DNA from: Marinomonas polaris DSM 16579
GTDB taxonomy: Bacteria; Pseudomonadota; Gammaproteobacteria; Pseudomonadales; Marinomonadaceae
Assembly (NCBI RefSeq): GCF_900129155.1
Contig: NZ_FQVF01000027.1
Coordinates: 1-56,049, forward strand
Direction of reading: 5' to 3'
Length of the DNA stretch: 56,049 nt
Part shown: positions 1-9,400 of the stretch, piece after piece
Position numbering within the stretch: position 1 is the first letter of the stretch
Layout: each line of letters opens with the position of its first letter
The notes under the pieces: model-generated
What the model saw: the letters and a program-made list of their open reading frames with translations, nothing else
The model's database searches: none
Told to the model about the DNA's origin: nothing
Translations under genes and position numbers: made by a program

Positions 1-1
1 G

Positions 2-115
2 ACTCATCATCCCGAAGAACAACAAGCCAACATAAAGCGAATTGACGTGTTAGACGTTTCGCAAGACTTCAATTTTTTTGATCAACTACATCTCGGTAAA
101 ACCGGTCTGCGATGA
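2..115 (+). CDS. possible 3' end of a gene truncated by the window edge
   Basis: One plus-strand frame stays open from base 2 to a TGA at 113-115 (37 codons). It ends in a plausible soluble C-terminus, with IDVLDVSQDFNFFDQLH near the middle and GKTGLR before the stop. The other two plus frames hit stops within about 45 bases. I do not recognise the protein. It may equally be chance, because no start is visible and the stretch is short. Confidence 0.3.
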   Translation, partial: THHPEEQQANIKRIDVLDVSQDFNFFDQLHLGKTGLR

Positions 116-410
116 TCTTCTGAAGCCTCCAGCGAGCGCCCACACAAATTATCTGATTATCTATTTTAAAGAGCGGGCTGACTTGAATACTCAACCAGAT
201 CTTAATCTAGTAAAGTTGAACTTGGTCTTCGTTGCTCTGAAGCCTTGTCCGTGTCAGCGAGGGCGTATATTAAGGATCTACAGATTTTGTGCAACCCTTT
301 TCGACATTTTCTTTCAATTTATTTTAAATATATACGTATTCGTTCATAAAACCGTCAAGAAACGCTCTTTTTGGTTATAAAGCAACCAAACAATGAAAAT
401 TTAAGCGCTA
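116..410. other. intergenic region, nothing recognised
   Basis: AT-rich spacer downstream of the left-edge frame and of sfsA, which converges on it. A 100-codon frame covers most of it but has no ribosome binding site and a composition unlike a protein. No strong terminator hairpin was found. Confidence 0.5.
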
Positions 411-1130
411 TTAATCTATCAATTCAGGCATCACCACAGGCACCGAGCGCATCACTTTCATCTCCTGAGAGTTAATTGCAACCTGATAAGCAATTACCTC
501 AACACCTTTTGCGACAACTTCTATAAAAGCCTGCGCATACTTTTTATCGATATGCGCCGCCGGGGTAACAGAATCAATTCCTGTATGACTCACACAGAAG
601 AACATTACTGCACGATGACCTTCTTTGACCATCTTCGCCAACTCATATAAATGCTTACGTCCACGATCAGTCACCGCATCAGGAAAATAACCCAATCCAT
701 CTTCCTCTAATAAGGTAACGCTCTTCACTTCAACATAGCACTTACGACCATCACCACCAGTAAGCAACCAATCAATACGGCTTTTCTCGCCATACTTCAC
801 TTCGGCTTTTTGTTCGGCGTAACCCGAAAGTTCTTTTACTACGCCATTGGCAATTGCTTCGCCAACTAATTTGTTCGGATAGCCAGTATTGATACAAGCC
901 AAATACTTATTATCAACCTCAACTAACTCCCATGTATAAGCAAGCTTACGTTTCGGGTTATCACTCCTCGAAAGCCACACACGAGCATCATCTTGTTGGC
1001 AGCGTTTCATTGATCCTGTATTTGGACAATGAGCAACAACGACCTCACCATTCGGCAATTCGATGTCAGACAAAAAACGCTTATAGCGTTTAATCAATTT
1101 CCCTTCTACTAAGGGCGTTGGAAATTTCAC
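411..1130 (-). CDS. sfsA: SfsA family DNA-binding/nuclease-like protein
   Basis: Sugar fermentation stimulation protein A, about 239 aa, the usual family length. Family hallmarks are visible: a KFPTPLVEGKLIKRYKRF start, AHCPNTGSM, the EVKSVTL block resembling a nuclease-fold core, and FPDAVTDRGRKHL. I chose the GTG at 1130 because a GGAG lies 7 nt upstream and SfsA proteins begin at this KFP segment. The longer ATG frame starting at 1187 has no ribosome binding site and adds 19 residues unlike the family. In E. coli SfsA affects maltose metabolism and binds DNA; its exact biochemical role is unsettled. The gene stands alone. Confidence 0.9.
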   Translation of the reverse strand: MKFPTPLVEGKLIKRYKRFLSDIELPNGEVVVAHCPNTGSMKRCQQDDARVWLSRSDNPKRKLAYTWELVEVDNKYLACINTGYPNKLVGEAIANGVVKELSGYAEQKAEVKYGEKSRIDWLLTGGDGRKCYVEVKSVTLLEEDGLGYFPDAVTDRGRKHLYELAKMVKEGHRAVMFFCVSHTGIDSVTPAAHIDKKYAQAFIEVVAKGVEVIAYQVAINSQEMKVMRSVPVVMPELID

Positions 1131-1272
1131 AGAAGGACTCCAGAATTCTTTATGAAAACCATCACAATCTAAAACAACCACTCTCATGTAAGGAAAGGCA
1201 TTTTCATAGACCTTAAACAGACACCAACGTTAAGAGTGCCCTAGGCGGTTGCGCAAAACCAATTGGTGCAAT

Positions 1273-1288
1273 AGGATCATAAGATCCT
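1273..1288. repeat. short perfect inverted repeat before the araC-type gene
   Basis: AGGATC-ATAA-GATCCT, 6-bp arms with a 4-nt centre, ends 7 bp before the putative GGAG ribosome binding site of the regulator gene. A palindromic CCAATTGG lies about 15 bp further upstream. It could be an operator or a 5' UTR hairpin limiting translation. Evidence is positional only. Confidence 0.3.
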
Positions 1289-1307
1289 TGGTTTGGAGTT
1301 TTGCTTT

Positions 1308-2147
1308 GTGAGGGATACGGTTCGTAATATTAATCAGCATTTTTGGAGTAGCAAGGGTATTCCATTCCTCACAATACGCACAACTCAAAACAGCACGCAA
1401 AGCTATAAAGCACACTGTCACTCCGAACTATCCATTGGCATCATTGAGTCAGGTACAACACAGTTAACCCTACTAAACAATGAGATGATGCTTGAAAAAG
1501 CGGACATTGTTCTTATTGAACCCAACGTCGTTCACTCCTGTAACCCCTTGCAAGGTCAACCACGCAGTTACCACATGCTCTATATCGACAACACATGGTG
1601 CTGCCACTTTTTGTCGAAACTCTATGGTTACGAGATCAAAAAATACGACAGCCAGCACAATTTACTACCAGCCCTAGACAATGAGATAAAATTGTCGGAG
1701 CTAATCCATACTGTGTTAAATCAAGACAACGAGGAAACAGCAAGCCGCCTAGAAAGGCAGGTGTTTAACCTAGTCAGCCGCTATTGCTCTCCTATTCTGG
1801 AACATAAGGACGAAAGCCATTTAGCCAGTGAGCTAAAAACTCGACTCTTACAAGATATAACACAGGCTCCGTCCCTTGATGTCATAGCGAAAGAGCTTGG
1901 CAAACCTGCGGAAACATTAATCCGCTGTTTTAAAAAGCATTACGGCATCACGCCAAAATCCTTTCTTAATAATAACCGTATCGAACAAGCTAAGATTTTA
2001 TTAAGACAAGGAATGAGCATAGTGGATGTCTCCGCGGAAGTTGGTTTTTCAGATCAGAGCCAACTACATCGTACTTTTGTGAATTATACCGCTTCAACGC
2101 CTCGCCAATATCAACAGGGAACGTCAATTTTCGACAATATTCCCTGA
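1308..2147 (+). CDS. AraC family transcriptional regulator
   Basis: About 279 aa. The N-terminal half is a cupin-like ligand domain of the AraC type (HCHSELSIGIIESGTTQL, then EPNVVHSCNPL). The C-terminal ~95 residues are the double helix-turn-helix: LDVIAKELGKPAETLIRCFK for the first, then GMSIVDVSAEVGFSDQSQLH and the closing TPRQY. I chose the GTG at 1308 because GGAG sits 9 nt upstream; a TTG at 1293 would overlap that site. The gene is followed after 46 bp by a LysE-type exporter in the same direction. AraC/LysE pairs are common, the regulator usually controlling the exporter, so it probably senses an amino acid or related metabolite (inference). Confidence 0.88.
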   Translation: MRDTVRNINQHFWSSKGIPFLTIRTTQNSTQSYKAHCHSELSIGIIESGTTQLTLLNNEMMLEKADIVLIEPNVVHSCNPLQGQPRSYHMLYIDNTWCCHFLSKLYGYEIKKYDSQHNLLPALDNEIKLSELIHTVLNQDNEETASRLERQVFNLVSRYCSPILEHKDESHLASELKTRLLQDITQAPSLDVIAKELGKPAETLIRCFKKHYGITPKSFLNNNRIEQAKILLRQGMSIVDVSAEVGFSDQSQLHRTFVNYTASTPRQYQQGTSIFDNIP

Positions 2148-2193
2148 CACCCAAAGCCTATAGTTGGGAAAAATAATCTATAGGTAACCTGTT

Positions 2194-2829
2194 ATGTCAC
2201 TCGCAACCCTTCTTCCTGCAGCTTTTCCTGCATTAGCACTGGCTCACTTCGTCGCGTTATTAAGCCCAGGGCAGGACTTTTTCCTAATCATTGCCCACTC
2301 TATTCGCCACCGATTACAAGGAAGTCGGTTTATCTGTCTTGGCGTCGCCCTAGGTAATGCGATTTATATCGCACTCGTCATACTGGGATGGGCAAACCTT
2401 CGAGACAGTCAAATGGCTTTTGCATTGATCCAAGCCGCTGGTGCCATTTACCTTTTATGGGTTGGGCAAAAACTCCTCCGCAGCAGAAAAAACAACGCGC
2501 TACAGGAAACCGGTCAAGAGACTCCACCCTCCGCCATGCACCAACTCAGCCTCGGATTAAACTCTGCTCTACTCAATCCTAAAAACGCTTTATTTTATAT
2601 GAGCTTAATGACAGTCATCCTTGGCAGTGAAGTGACATTGATTCAACAAATCTCTTGCGGCGTATGGATGTTCCTTGCTGTGCTGTTTTGGGACTTATTT
2701 ATTGCAGCCGCCATCGGTCGCCCCCAAGTTCAAACCTATTTAAAAGCCTACATACACATAGTTGAAAGAGTGGCCGGCGCGATTCTAATAGGCTTCGGTC
2801 TTACCTTATTTGCAGGATATTTTCTTTAA
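2194..2829 (+). CDS. LysE/RhtB family amino-acid exporter
   Basis: 211-aa inner-membrane protein with about six hydrophobic segments, the normal size for the LysE/RhtB superfamily. The diagnostic N-terminal signature LLSPGQDFFLIIAHSIRH (family SPGPxxxxVxxxs) and the NPKNALFYMSL motif in the second half are both present. The family exports amino acids or homoserine/threonine-like compounds by proton antiport. The substrate cannot be read from the sequence. Probably co-regulated with the AraC-type gene just upstream. Confidence 0.88.
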   Translation: MSLATLLPAAFPALALAHFVALLSPGQDFFLIIAHSIRHRLQGSRFICLGVALGNAIYIALVILGWANLRDSQMAFALIQAAGAIYLLWVGQKLLRSRKNNALQETGQETPPSAMHQLSLGLNSALLNPKNALFYMSLMTVILGSEVTLIQQISCGVWMFLAVLFWDLFIAAAIGRPQVQTYLKAYIHIVERVAGAILIGFGLTLFAGYFL

Positions 2830-2991
2830 TTTTGATAGAACAGCTTAGACCGAGGGGATAATAAGCAAAATTACGTCTAGGAAAGGCCAAGCCTTAACGC
2901 TTTGAAGGAATATAATTCACCCTTGTTAAAGCGTGTTTTCCAAGAGTTATTGGTTACACTGTCAATTTTATTCCATTGTTTCAGGCTAGGT

Positions 2992-3217
2992 ATGATATTA
3001 GAAGAAAGCTATCGTCGGGATTTAAACCTGTTAGTGGCGTTACAAATCCTCGTTGAGGAGCGCAGCGTAAAGCAAAGCTGCTGCTCGCTTAAACCTCAGT
3101 TAATCCGCCATGAGCCGAGTTCTAGGACGACTACGCACCTTACTATCGGACCCTTTATTTACTCGTCATGTTGTGTCCGTCATTGACCTTTATCTATCGC
3201 TCACCCAGTTCAGATAA
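2992..3217 (+). pseudogene. broken LysR family regulator, N-terminal HTH fragment
   Basis: The frame from the ATG at 2992 reads YRRDLNLLVALQILVEERSV, a classic LysR-family N-terminus, then becomes nonsense. Shifting by one base around 3065-3070 restores SKAAARLNLS, followed by an in-frame TAA where the family has Q, then SAMSRVLGRLRTLLSDPLF. So one frameshift and one CAA-to-TAA nonsense change lie inside the helix-turn-helix. The similarity ends after about 75 residues and no effector domain follows, so the rest is deleted. It probably encoded a regulator of a gene no longer present. Confidence 0.82.
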
Positions 3218-3294
3218 AAAGTAACAGCGCAAACCATTAACAGTGGTGGCTATAAATCCAATGACACTGTGTCACCAAAGGCAATAATTTCTGT

Positions 3295-4344
3295 TTAAGA
3301 TGGCCAGCATAGCTCGATTACCGTCCCACCCTTTTCATTTAGGTAGCAGTTAACATTTCCGCCATGCGCTTTTGCTATGGCCGCGACCACAGCGAGACCT
3401 AACCCGCTACCGTTTTTAGTATTGTCTTTGGCTCTGCGAAAAGCCGTGAATGCATGTGGTAGCAACTCCAACGGAATACCCGGCCCAGAATCTGCCACAG
3501 ACAAGTAACAATCCTCATCTTTAAGTGCAGACGTGATGATTATTTCCCCCGGAAGAGCATACTTACTGGCATTTTCCAATATCGCTAACAAAGCCTGACG
3601 AATTCGAGTAGGGTCACAAATTACAGGCAATCTCGTTAAATTTAGCACCACATGCTGACCTGCCTCTTTAAGCATATTAGCGGATAAATCGGTAAGCAGC
3701 TTGATTTCGTCCGATAACTGGGTTTCTTCTAAGTTAACTTTTAACTCACCACTGTTCATTAAGCTAATAACACGAAGATCTTCAATTAAACGCGACAACC
3801 CTTCCACTTGAACCAAAAGTCTAACAAATTGGGCTTCATCTGGCGTAAACACCCCTTCTGCCAAGCCTTGTAGTCGTCCTCGTAAAATGGTCACAGGGGT
3901 TCTTAATTCATGGGCAATGGCCGCATTCCAAAAAGTGTGCTCTTCGGTCATACGCTGCAGCTTTTCTGCCAACAAATTTAGGTCATCAACCAATAAAGCG
4001 GCTTCACCAAGAGATCGATCCCCGACATGGGCGCGATAATTGAGATCCCCTTCGGCAATTCTTCGGATCCCTTCGGCAACCAAATTTAAAGGCTCCAATA
4101 TGCGCTGGGATAACCGAATGGCGACATTGATTGCCAATAAAATAACTATTACTAAGGTTAATAAAATCCACAACCACTCTGGTCCTGTTGGGGCAAGGTT
4201 TTCCTCATTCGGCAGCACGTTAGGCCAGTACGCTTCCCATAGATAATAAAAAACAAACGACCCTATGGTGACCAATAAAGCGGATCCAATGGCTATTTTT
4301 ATCATTGAAAAAGCAATTTGACGACTCAAACCACTTAATTTCAT
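3295..4344 (-). CDS. adeS: AdeS-type sensor histidine kinase
   Basis: 349-aa membrane kinase. TM1 is at about 12-35 and TM2 at about 57-77, with a short ~20-residue periplasmic loop, then HAMP at 78-130. The HisKA box WNAAIAHELRTPVTILRGRL has the phospho-acceptor at H145. Next come the N box (LLAILENASKYA), G1 (DSGPGIP) and G2 (GSGLGLAVV). The H-box wording and the pairing with an AdeR-like regulator beside an RND operon match AdeS of Acinetobacter. Its ATG overlaps the 3' end of adeR by 4 nt, so the two are translationally coupled. It likely controls the divergent adeABC-type pump. Gain-of-function changes in AdeS are a known route to pump overexpression in Acinetobacter. Confidence 0.88.
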   Translation of the reverse strand: MKLSGLSRQIAFSMIKIAIGSALLVTIGSFVFYYLWEAYWPNVLPNEENLAPTGPEWLWILLTLVIVILLAINVAIRLSQRILEPLNLVAEGIRRIAEGDLNYRAHVGDRSLGEAALLVDDLNLLAEKLQRMTEEHTFWNAAIAHELRTPVTILRGRLQGLAEGVFTPDEAQFVRLLVQVEGLSRLIEDLRVISLMNSGELKVNLEETQLSDEIKLLTDLSANMLKEAGQHVVLNLTRLPVICDPTRIRQALLAILENASKYALPGEIIITSALKDEDCYLSVADSGPGIPLELLPHAFTAFRRAKDNTKNGSGLGLAVVAAIAKAHGGNVNCYLNEKGGTVIELCWPS

Positions 4345-5108
4345 GAGTCACCTTTCAAGCGGTAACCAACACCACGAACTCCAGCGGGCACACCATGAAC
4401 CCCAAAAGCATCGAGTTTTTTACGAATTTTACTAATGTGACTATCCACTGTTCGCTCTAGAGCATCCCCCTCTGGTAAACAAGAGACCAATAGCTCCTCT
4501 CGGGTAAACACGCGTTTCGGTGAACGAATGAAATGAGTTAAGAGCCTAAATTCGGTTAATGTCAACGCAAGTGAATGCGCTTCGCCGCTAACATAAACGG
4601 TTATGTCATGGCTTTCCAAATCCACTTCAAAAGGATCTGCACGCAATGTCTTACTCTTTGCAGAGGAGTTAACCTCTAAAGTACGTCGTAAAACAGCTTG
4701 CACTCTCGCCACCACTTCCGCCGGATTAAAGGGCTTCACGACATAATCGTCTGCGCCAATTCGAAGTGCCATCAGTTTATCCAAATCTTGATCCATCGCC
4801 GTAAGCATAATGACGGGGGTGTTACTATTTTGTCGTAACTGAGACAACACTTCCCAACCATCCTTTTTCGGCATCTGGATATCCAGCAAAATCAGATCCG
4901 GCTGAATAGAAGCATGAAGTTCAAGCGCCTGTTGTCCATCACCAGCATGAAGGACACGCATGTTATTACGCGTCAGATAAGCCGATAAAATATCAACAAT
5001 TTCCAACTCATCCTCCACGATCAGAACCAATGCTTGACGATGATCTGGGCCTTCTTGATCAGACTTAGACATAACCTTGTGATTTTCAGAAAACAAATGC
5101 CCCTCCAT
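4341..5108 (-). CDS. adeR: AdeR-type OmpR family response regulator
   Basis: 255 aa from the ATG at 5108, which has GGAGG 4 nt upstream; a longer TTG frame at 5147 is unlikely. The receiver domain (about residues 27-145) contains VEDE and LILLD with phospho-acceptor D76, and ends in KPFNPAEVVARVQAVLRRT. A winged helix follows (LTLTEFRLLTHFI, then DALERTVDSHISKIRKKLD). The residue pattern is close to Acinetobacter AdeR, more so than to BaeR. It carries about 25 more N-terminal residues than AdeR. The gene is divergent from adeA, and its ribosome binding site is part of a 10-bp direct repeat in the spacer, which suggests autoregulation. Confidence 0.88.
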   Translation of the reverse strand: MEGHLFSENHKVMSKSDQEGPDHRQALVLIVEDELEIVDILSAYLTRNNMRVLHAGDGQQALELHASIQPDLILLDIQMPKKDGWEVLSQLRQNSNTPVIMLTAMDQDLDKLMALRIGADDYVVKPFNPAEVVARVQAVLRRTLEVNSSAKSKTLRADPFEVDLESHDITVYVSGEAHSLALTLTEFRLLTHFIRSPKRVFTREELLVSCLPEGDALERTVDSHISKIRKKLDAFGVHGVPAGVRGVGYRLKGDS

Positions 5109-5110
5109 CA

Positions 5111-5142
5111 AACCTCCACATTCACTCAGCAGAACCTCCACA
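5111..5142. promoter_or_regulatory. direct repeat in the adeR-adeA spacer, candidate AdeR operator
   Basis: AACCTCCACA occurs exactly twice, at 5111-5120 and 5133-5142, start to start 22 bp (two helical turns). It lies in the 106-bp divergent spacer. From memory, Acinetobacter AdeR is reported to bind a roughly 10-bp direct repeat containing TGTGGAG in the same spacer; read on the minus strand this repeat is TGTGGAGGTT. The copy at 5111-5120 doubles as the Shine-Dalgarno of adeR. Confidence 0.55.
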
Positions 5143-5214
5143 CACAAATAGTAAACTCACGAACAATTGAATTACTTAAACGCTTTTACGTTCATTTCCC
5201 CAAAGGATAACGCA

Positions 5215-6396
5215 GTGAAAAAGATAAATACATGTGTATGTAGTGGCTTACATATCTTGATAATTAGCTTGTTGGTCGGTTGTCATCAGTCGAATCAAGA
5301 AGACAAGGATGAGATCGAATTAACAATACCCACTCCCTTAGTGTCAACGATTAAAGTAGAGCCTACGCCTCTTGAGATATATGAAACACTTCCTGGCCGA
5401 GTCATGGCCGTCCGTACAGCTGACATTCGCCCACAAGTAACGGGAATCATACAACAAAGGCTATTCAAACAAGGGGCAGAAGTAAAAGCAGGCCAATCAC
5501 TATTTCAGATTGATCCAGCCCCTTTTGTGGCAGAAGCCGACACGGCCAAAGCCAACTTATTGAGAGCACAGGTTACGTTCAAATTGGCTGACGACAAAGT
5601 CACGCGCCTCAAACCACTGCTAGCCGCCGATGCTATCAGTCGTCAGGATTATGACGATGCCGTGTTACTCCGTGACCAAGCGGGAGCCGATATTGCTGTT
5701 GCAAAAGCAACTCTGGCACGTCGTCAGCTTGATGTGACCTTTGCCAACGTGACAGCCCCCATATCAGGTCGCATTGAGCAAGCTTTAGTAAGTGAAGGGA
5801 CATTAGTCAGTAGCACAGATACAAGCCCCATGGCGCGTATCCAGCAGATTGATCAAGTGTTTGTGGATATTCGTCGCCCCGCTACCTCGTTTCAAGCAAC
5901 ACGTGAAGCCTTAGCGGCAAATTCGGCGGGTGAATCGAATGCATCAGGCGCAACAATCGAAATTTTGCACAGTAACGGCCAACCCTATCCTATCAAAGGT
6001 CAGGCTTTATTCTCCGGCATTAATATCGACGTGAGCACAGGCGATGTTTTGCTACGCGTACTGGTTGATAACCCTCAACGCCTACTGTTACCAGGCATGT
6101 TTATCAGAGCAAAAGTTCTCCATTCAAGTTACCAAAATGCACTGATGGTTCCACAGCAAGCCGTTATGCATCTGTCGGGTGTACCTCATGTTTGGCGTAT
6201 TGATGAGAAAAACTTTGCTCACTTTCAGCCGATAGCACTGGGGGAACTCATCCAGGGGCAATATCACATACAAGATGGAATAGAAGTCGGAGATATCATC
6301 GTCATCGAAGGAATGGATAGGCTTCAGGACGGTATGCTCGTCAATCAACACCCATGGAAAGAGTTCGACGCTCCTTCCGCACCTGTGACCCACTGA
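5215..6396 (+). CDS. adeA: AdeA-type RND efflux periplasmic adaptor lipoprotein
   Basis: Membrane fusion protein, 393 aa from the GTG at 5215 (AAGGA 7 nt upstream); an in-frame TTG at 5167 lacks a site. It has a lipoprotein signal peptide with lipobox LLVGC, the lipidated Cys being residue 23. The order is that of the HlyD/AcrA family: a lipoyl half (ADIRPQVTGIIQQRLFKQGA), an α-hairpin rich in A, Q and L (about 100-155), the second lipoyl half (VTAPISGRIEQALVSEGTLV), a β-barrel, and the membrane-proximal domain. It bridges the inner-membrane pump to the outer-membrane channel. First gene of an operon with the pump (27-bp gap). Confidence 0.9.
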   Translation: MKKINTCVCSGLHILIISLLVGCHQSNQEDKDEIELTIPTPLVSTIKVEPTPLEIYETLPGRVMAVRTADIRPQVTGIIQQRLFKQGAEVKAGQSLFQIDPAPFVAEADTAKANLLRAQVTFKLADDKVTRLKPLLAADAISRQDYDDAVLLRDQAGADIAVAKATLARRQLDVTFANVTAPISGRIEQALVSEGTLVSSTDTSPMARIQQIDQVFVDIRRPATSFQATREALAANSAGESNASGATIEILHSNGQPYPIKGQALFSGINIDVSTGDVLLRVLVDNPQRLLLPGMFIRAKVLHSSYQNALMVPQQAVMHLSGVPHVWRIDEKNFAHFQPIALGELIQGQYHIQDGIEVGDIIVIEGMDRLQDGMLVNQHPWKEFDAPSAPVTH

Positions 6397-6423
6397 TTAA
6401 GATTATTAGAGAGTCTGAAATTT

Positions 6424-9400
6424 ATGTCCCAATTTTTTATACAGCGTCCAGTGTTTGCTTGGGTTATTGCGCTTTTCATTATTTTGTTTGGCTGTATTGC
6501 GATTCCAAAGTTGCCAATATCCCGCTACCCTTCTATTGCACCGCCTACCGTGAACATTATGGCAACCTATCCAGGTGCCAGCCCACAGGCAATGAATGAT
6601 GGAGTGCTAAGTCTGCTGGAAGGAGAGCTCTCCAGCGTCAAAAACTTGCTGTATTTCGAGTCCTCTGCCGACAGCTCTGGCTCGGCCTCAATCACGGTCA
6701 CATTTAAGCCAGGAACAAACCCTGATTTAGCACAAATTGACGTACAAAACCAAATGAAAGCGGTGGAGTCTCGCCTACCAAGGGCCGTACGCCAAGATGG
6801 CTTAACCATAGAGTCGGCTACCTCCAACTTTCTTATGATTGTGGGATTAAAATCCGACGACAATCGCTATGATGAAATTGCCCTAAACGACTACTTAGCT
6901 CGTAATCTGGTAAAAGAATTACGTCTTATAGAGGGTGTCGGACGCGTCCAGTCTTTTGGAGCAGAAAAAGCGCTGCGCATTTGGGTAGACCCAAACAAGC
7001 TCTATTCACTGGGTTTGACAATGAATGACATTAGCCAAGCGGTGACTGAACAAAATACACAGATCACCCCTGGAAGCATAGGTACAGCACCAACAGTAGA
7101 GGGCCAACGAGTCACGCTCCCCCTAACAGCACAAGGCCAGTTAACCAGCGTGCAAGATTTTGCCAATATCATTCTGCGCGCTAACAGTAACGGCTCAAAA
7201 GTCTTGCTCAGCGATGTTGCCAAGGTCGAGATAGGTTCTCAGTCCTACGGTTTTTTGAATCGAGAAAATGGCAAAACAGCAACCGCGGCGGCCATCCAAC
7301 TCACACCGGGAGCAAATGCGGTCAAAACGGCCGAAGCGGTAGAGAAGCGTTTGGCGGAGCTAAGTCAAACCTTACCAGCGGGCATGTCCTATTCGACCCC
7401 ATTTAACACAGCGCCTTTCGTTAAGGTTTCCATCAACAAGGTGATCACCACGCTCCTCGAAGCCATGGTGTTAGTCTTTTTGGTTATGTATCTGTTTTTG
7501 CAGAGTATTCGCTATACCTTAATTCCCGCCATTGTGGCTCCCATCGCTTTGCTGGGCACTTTCACCGTCATGCTGTTAACAGGCTTCTCTATCAACGTGT
7601 TAACCATGTTTGGTATGGTGTTAGCCATCGGCATCATTGTCGACGATGCCATTGTGGTAGTAGAAAATGTGGAACGCATAATGGCCGAGGAAGGCTTATC
7701 GCCGAAAGAAGCGACCATCAAAGCCATGAAAGAAATCACGGGAGCCATTATTGGCATCACACTGGTGCTCACCGCAGTATTCATCCCCATGGCGTTTGCT
7801 AGTGACTCGGTGGGCGCCATCTATAAACAGTTTAGTTTATCTATGGCCGTATCTATTCTGTTCTCCGCCTTTTTGGCTCTGACACTTACGCCAGCTTTGT
7901 GCGCCACTTTACTCAAACCAGTCAAAGGCCATCATCAGCAGACACGTTTTGCCCAGTGGTTTAACCGCAGTTTTAGTCGTATGAATAACCGCTATGAAAC
8001 ACAAGTTGGTGCCTTTGTGAGTCGTAAAGGCTTCATGATGCTGATCTTTGTGGTCTTGTGCGCCATTTTGATTCTTATCTACCGACAGCTACCGTCTTCC
8101 TTCTTACCAGAAGAAGACCAAGGCTACTTTATGACCAGTATCCAACTTCCGGCCGACGCCACCACAGAGCGCACATTAGCCGTGGTAGAAAAGTTTGAAG
8201 AGCATGTACTCAGTCGCCCTGCAATTGAATCAACAATGACCGTCATTGGATTTGGTTTTTCCGGCTCAGGAACAAATGCCGCACAAAGTTTTACCATGTT
8301 AAAAGACTGGGATCACCGCTCCGGCACCTCAACACAGAATGAGCTACAACTTGCAGAAGCAGCCATGGCTGATGTTAAAGAAGGCTCTGTCATGCAGATG
8401 TTGCCGCCGTCTATTGAAGAATTAGGCACCAACTCTGACATAAGCTTTTTCTTACAAGACCGCGCGAACCAAGGTTACGAGCAGTTAAAAAATACTGAGT
8501 CTCAAATGATAGATCTTGCTCAAAAGAGCACATTGTTAAAGGACTTTTATACCGATGGCTTACCTGCCGGAACCAGCATTCACTTGGAGATTGATCGTCA
8601 GAAAGCCGAGGTATTAGGCGTGTCGTTTACCAATATTAGTGAAACCTTGTCTTCAGCAGCAGGCTCGACCTACATTAATGACTTTCCAAATCAAGGTAAA
8701 ATGCAACAAGTCATTATGCAAACTGAGCCCTCAGCGAGAATGCAAATTGATGACATTCTGAGTCTACACGTACGCAACAGTAGTGGTGGCATGGTGCCAC
8801 TATCGGAGCTGGTGACACCGTCTTGGTCAGAGTCCATCCCACAATTGCTTCGTTTTCAAGGCTATCCAGCCATCCGCATTGCAGGTAGTGCTGCGGCTGG
8901 CGTATCAAGCGGTCAAGCCATGGCAGAGATAGAGCAACTGGCTAAGCAATTACCACAAGGCTATGCCATTGCGTGGACAGGACAAGCATTGCAAGAACGT
9001 CAATCCGCCCAACAAGCTCCCATGTTGATGGCGCTATCTATGTTGGTGGTGTTCTTAGTGTTAGCGGCACTGTACGAGAGCTGGTCGATTCCTTTATCCG
9101 TCATGCTCGTCGTGCCATTAGGCTTGCTGGGTGCTGTGCTGGCGGTTGTTTTACGAGATATGCCTAACGATGTGTTCTTCAAAGTGGGCATGATCACCGT
9201 CATTGGTCTGTCTGCAAAAAATGCGATCCTAATCGTGGAATACGCCAAGCAATTACGCGAGCAAGGTTTCAGCTTGGCAGAATCTGCGATTAAAGCGGCT
9301 AAGTTACGTCTGCGGCCCATCTTAATGACTTCCCTTGCCTTTACTCTAGGAGTTTTGCCTTTGATGCTTGCCAGCGGTGCCAGTGCAGAAACGCAACGCG

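Noticed and set aside
78..380. 100-codon plus-strand frame near the left edge
   Set aside because: No ribosome binding site, unusual composition and no family resemblance; it overlaps the possible end of another frame.
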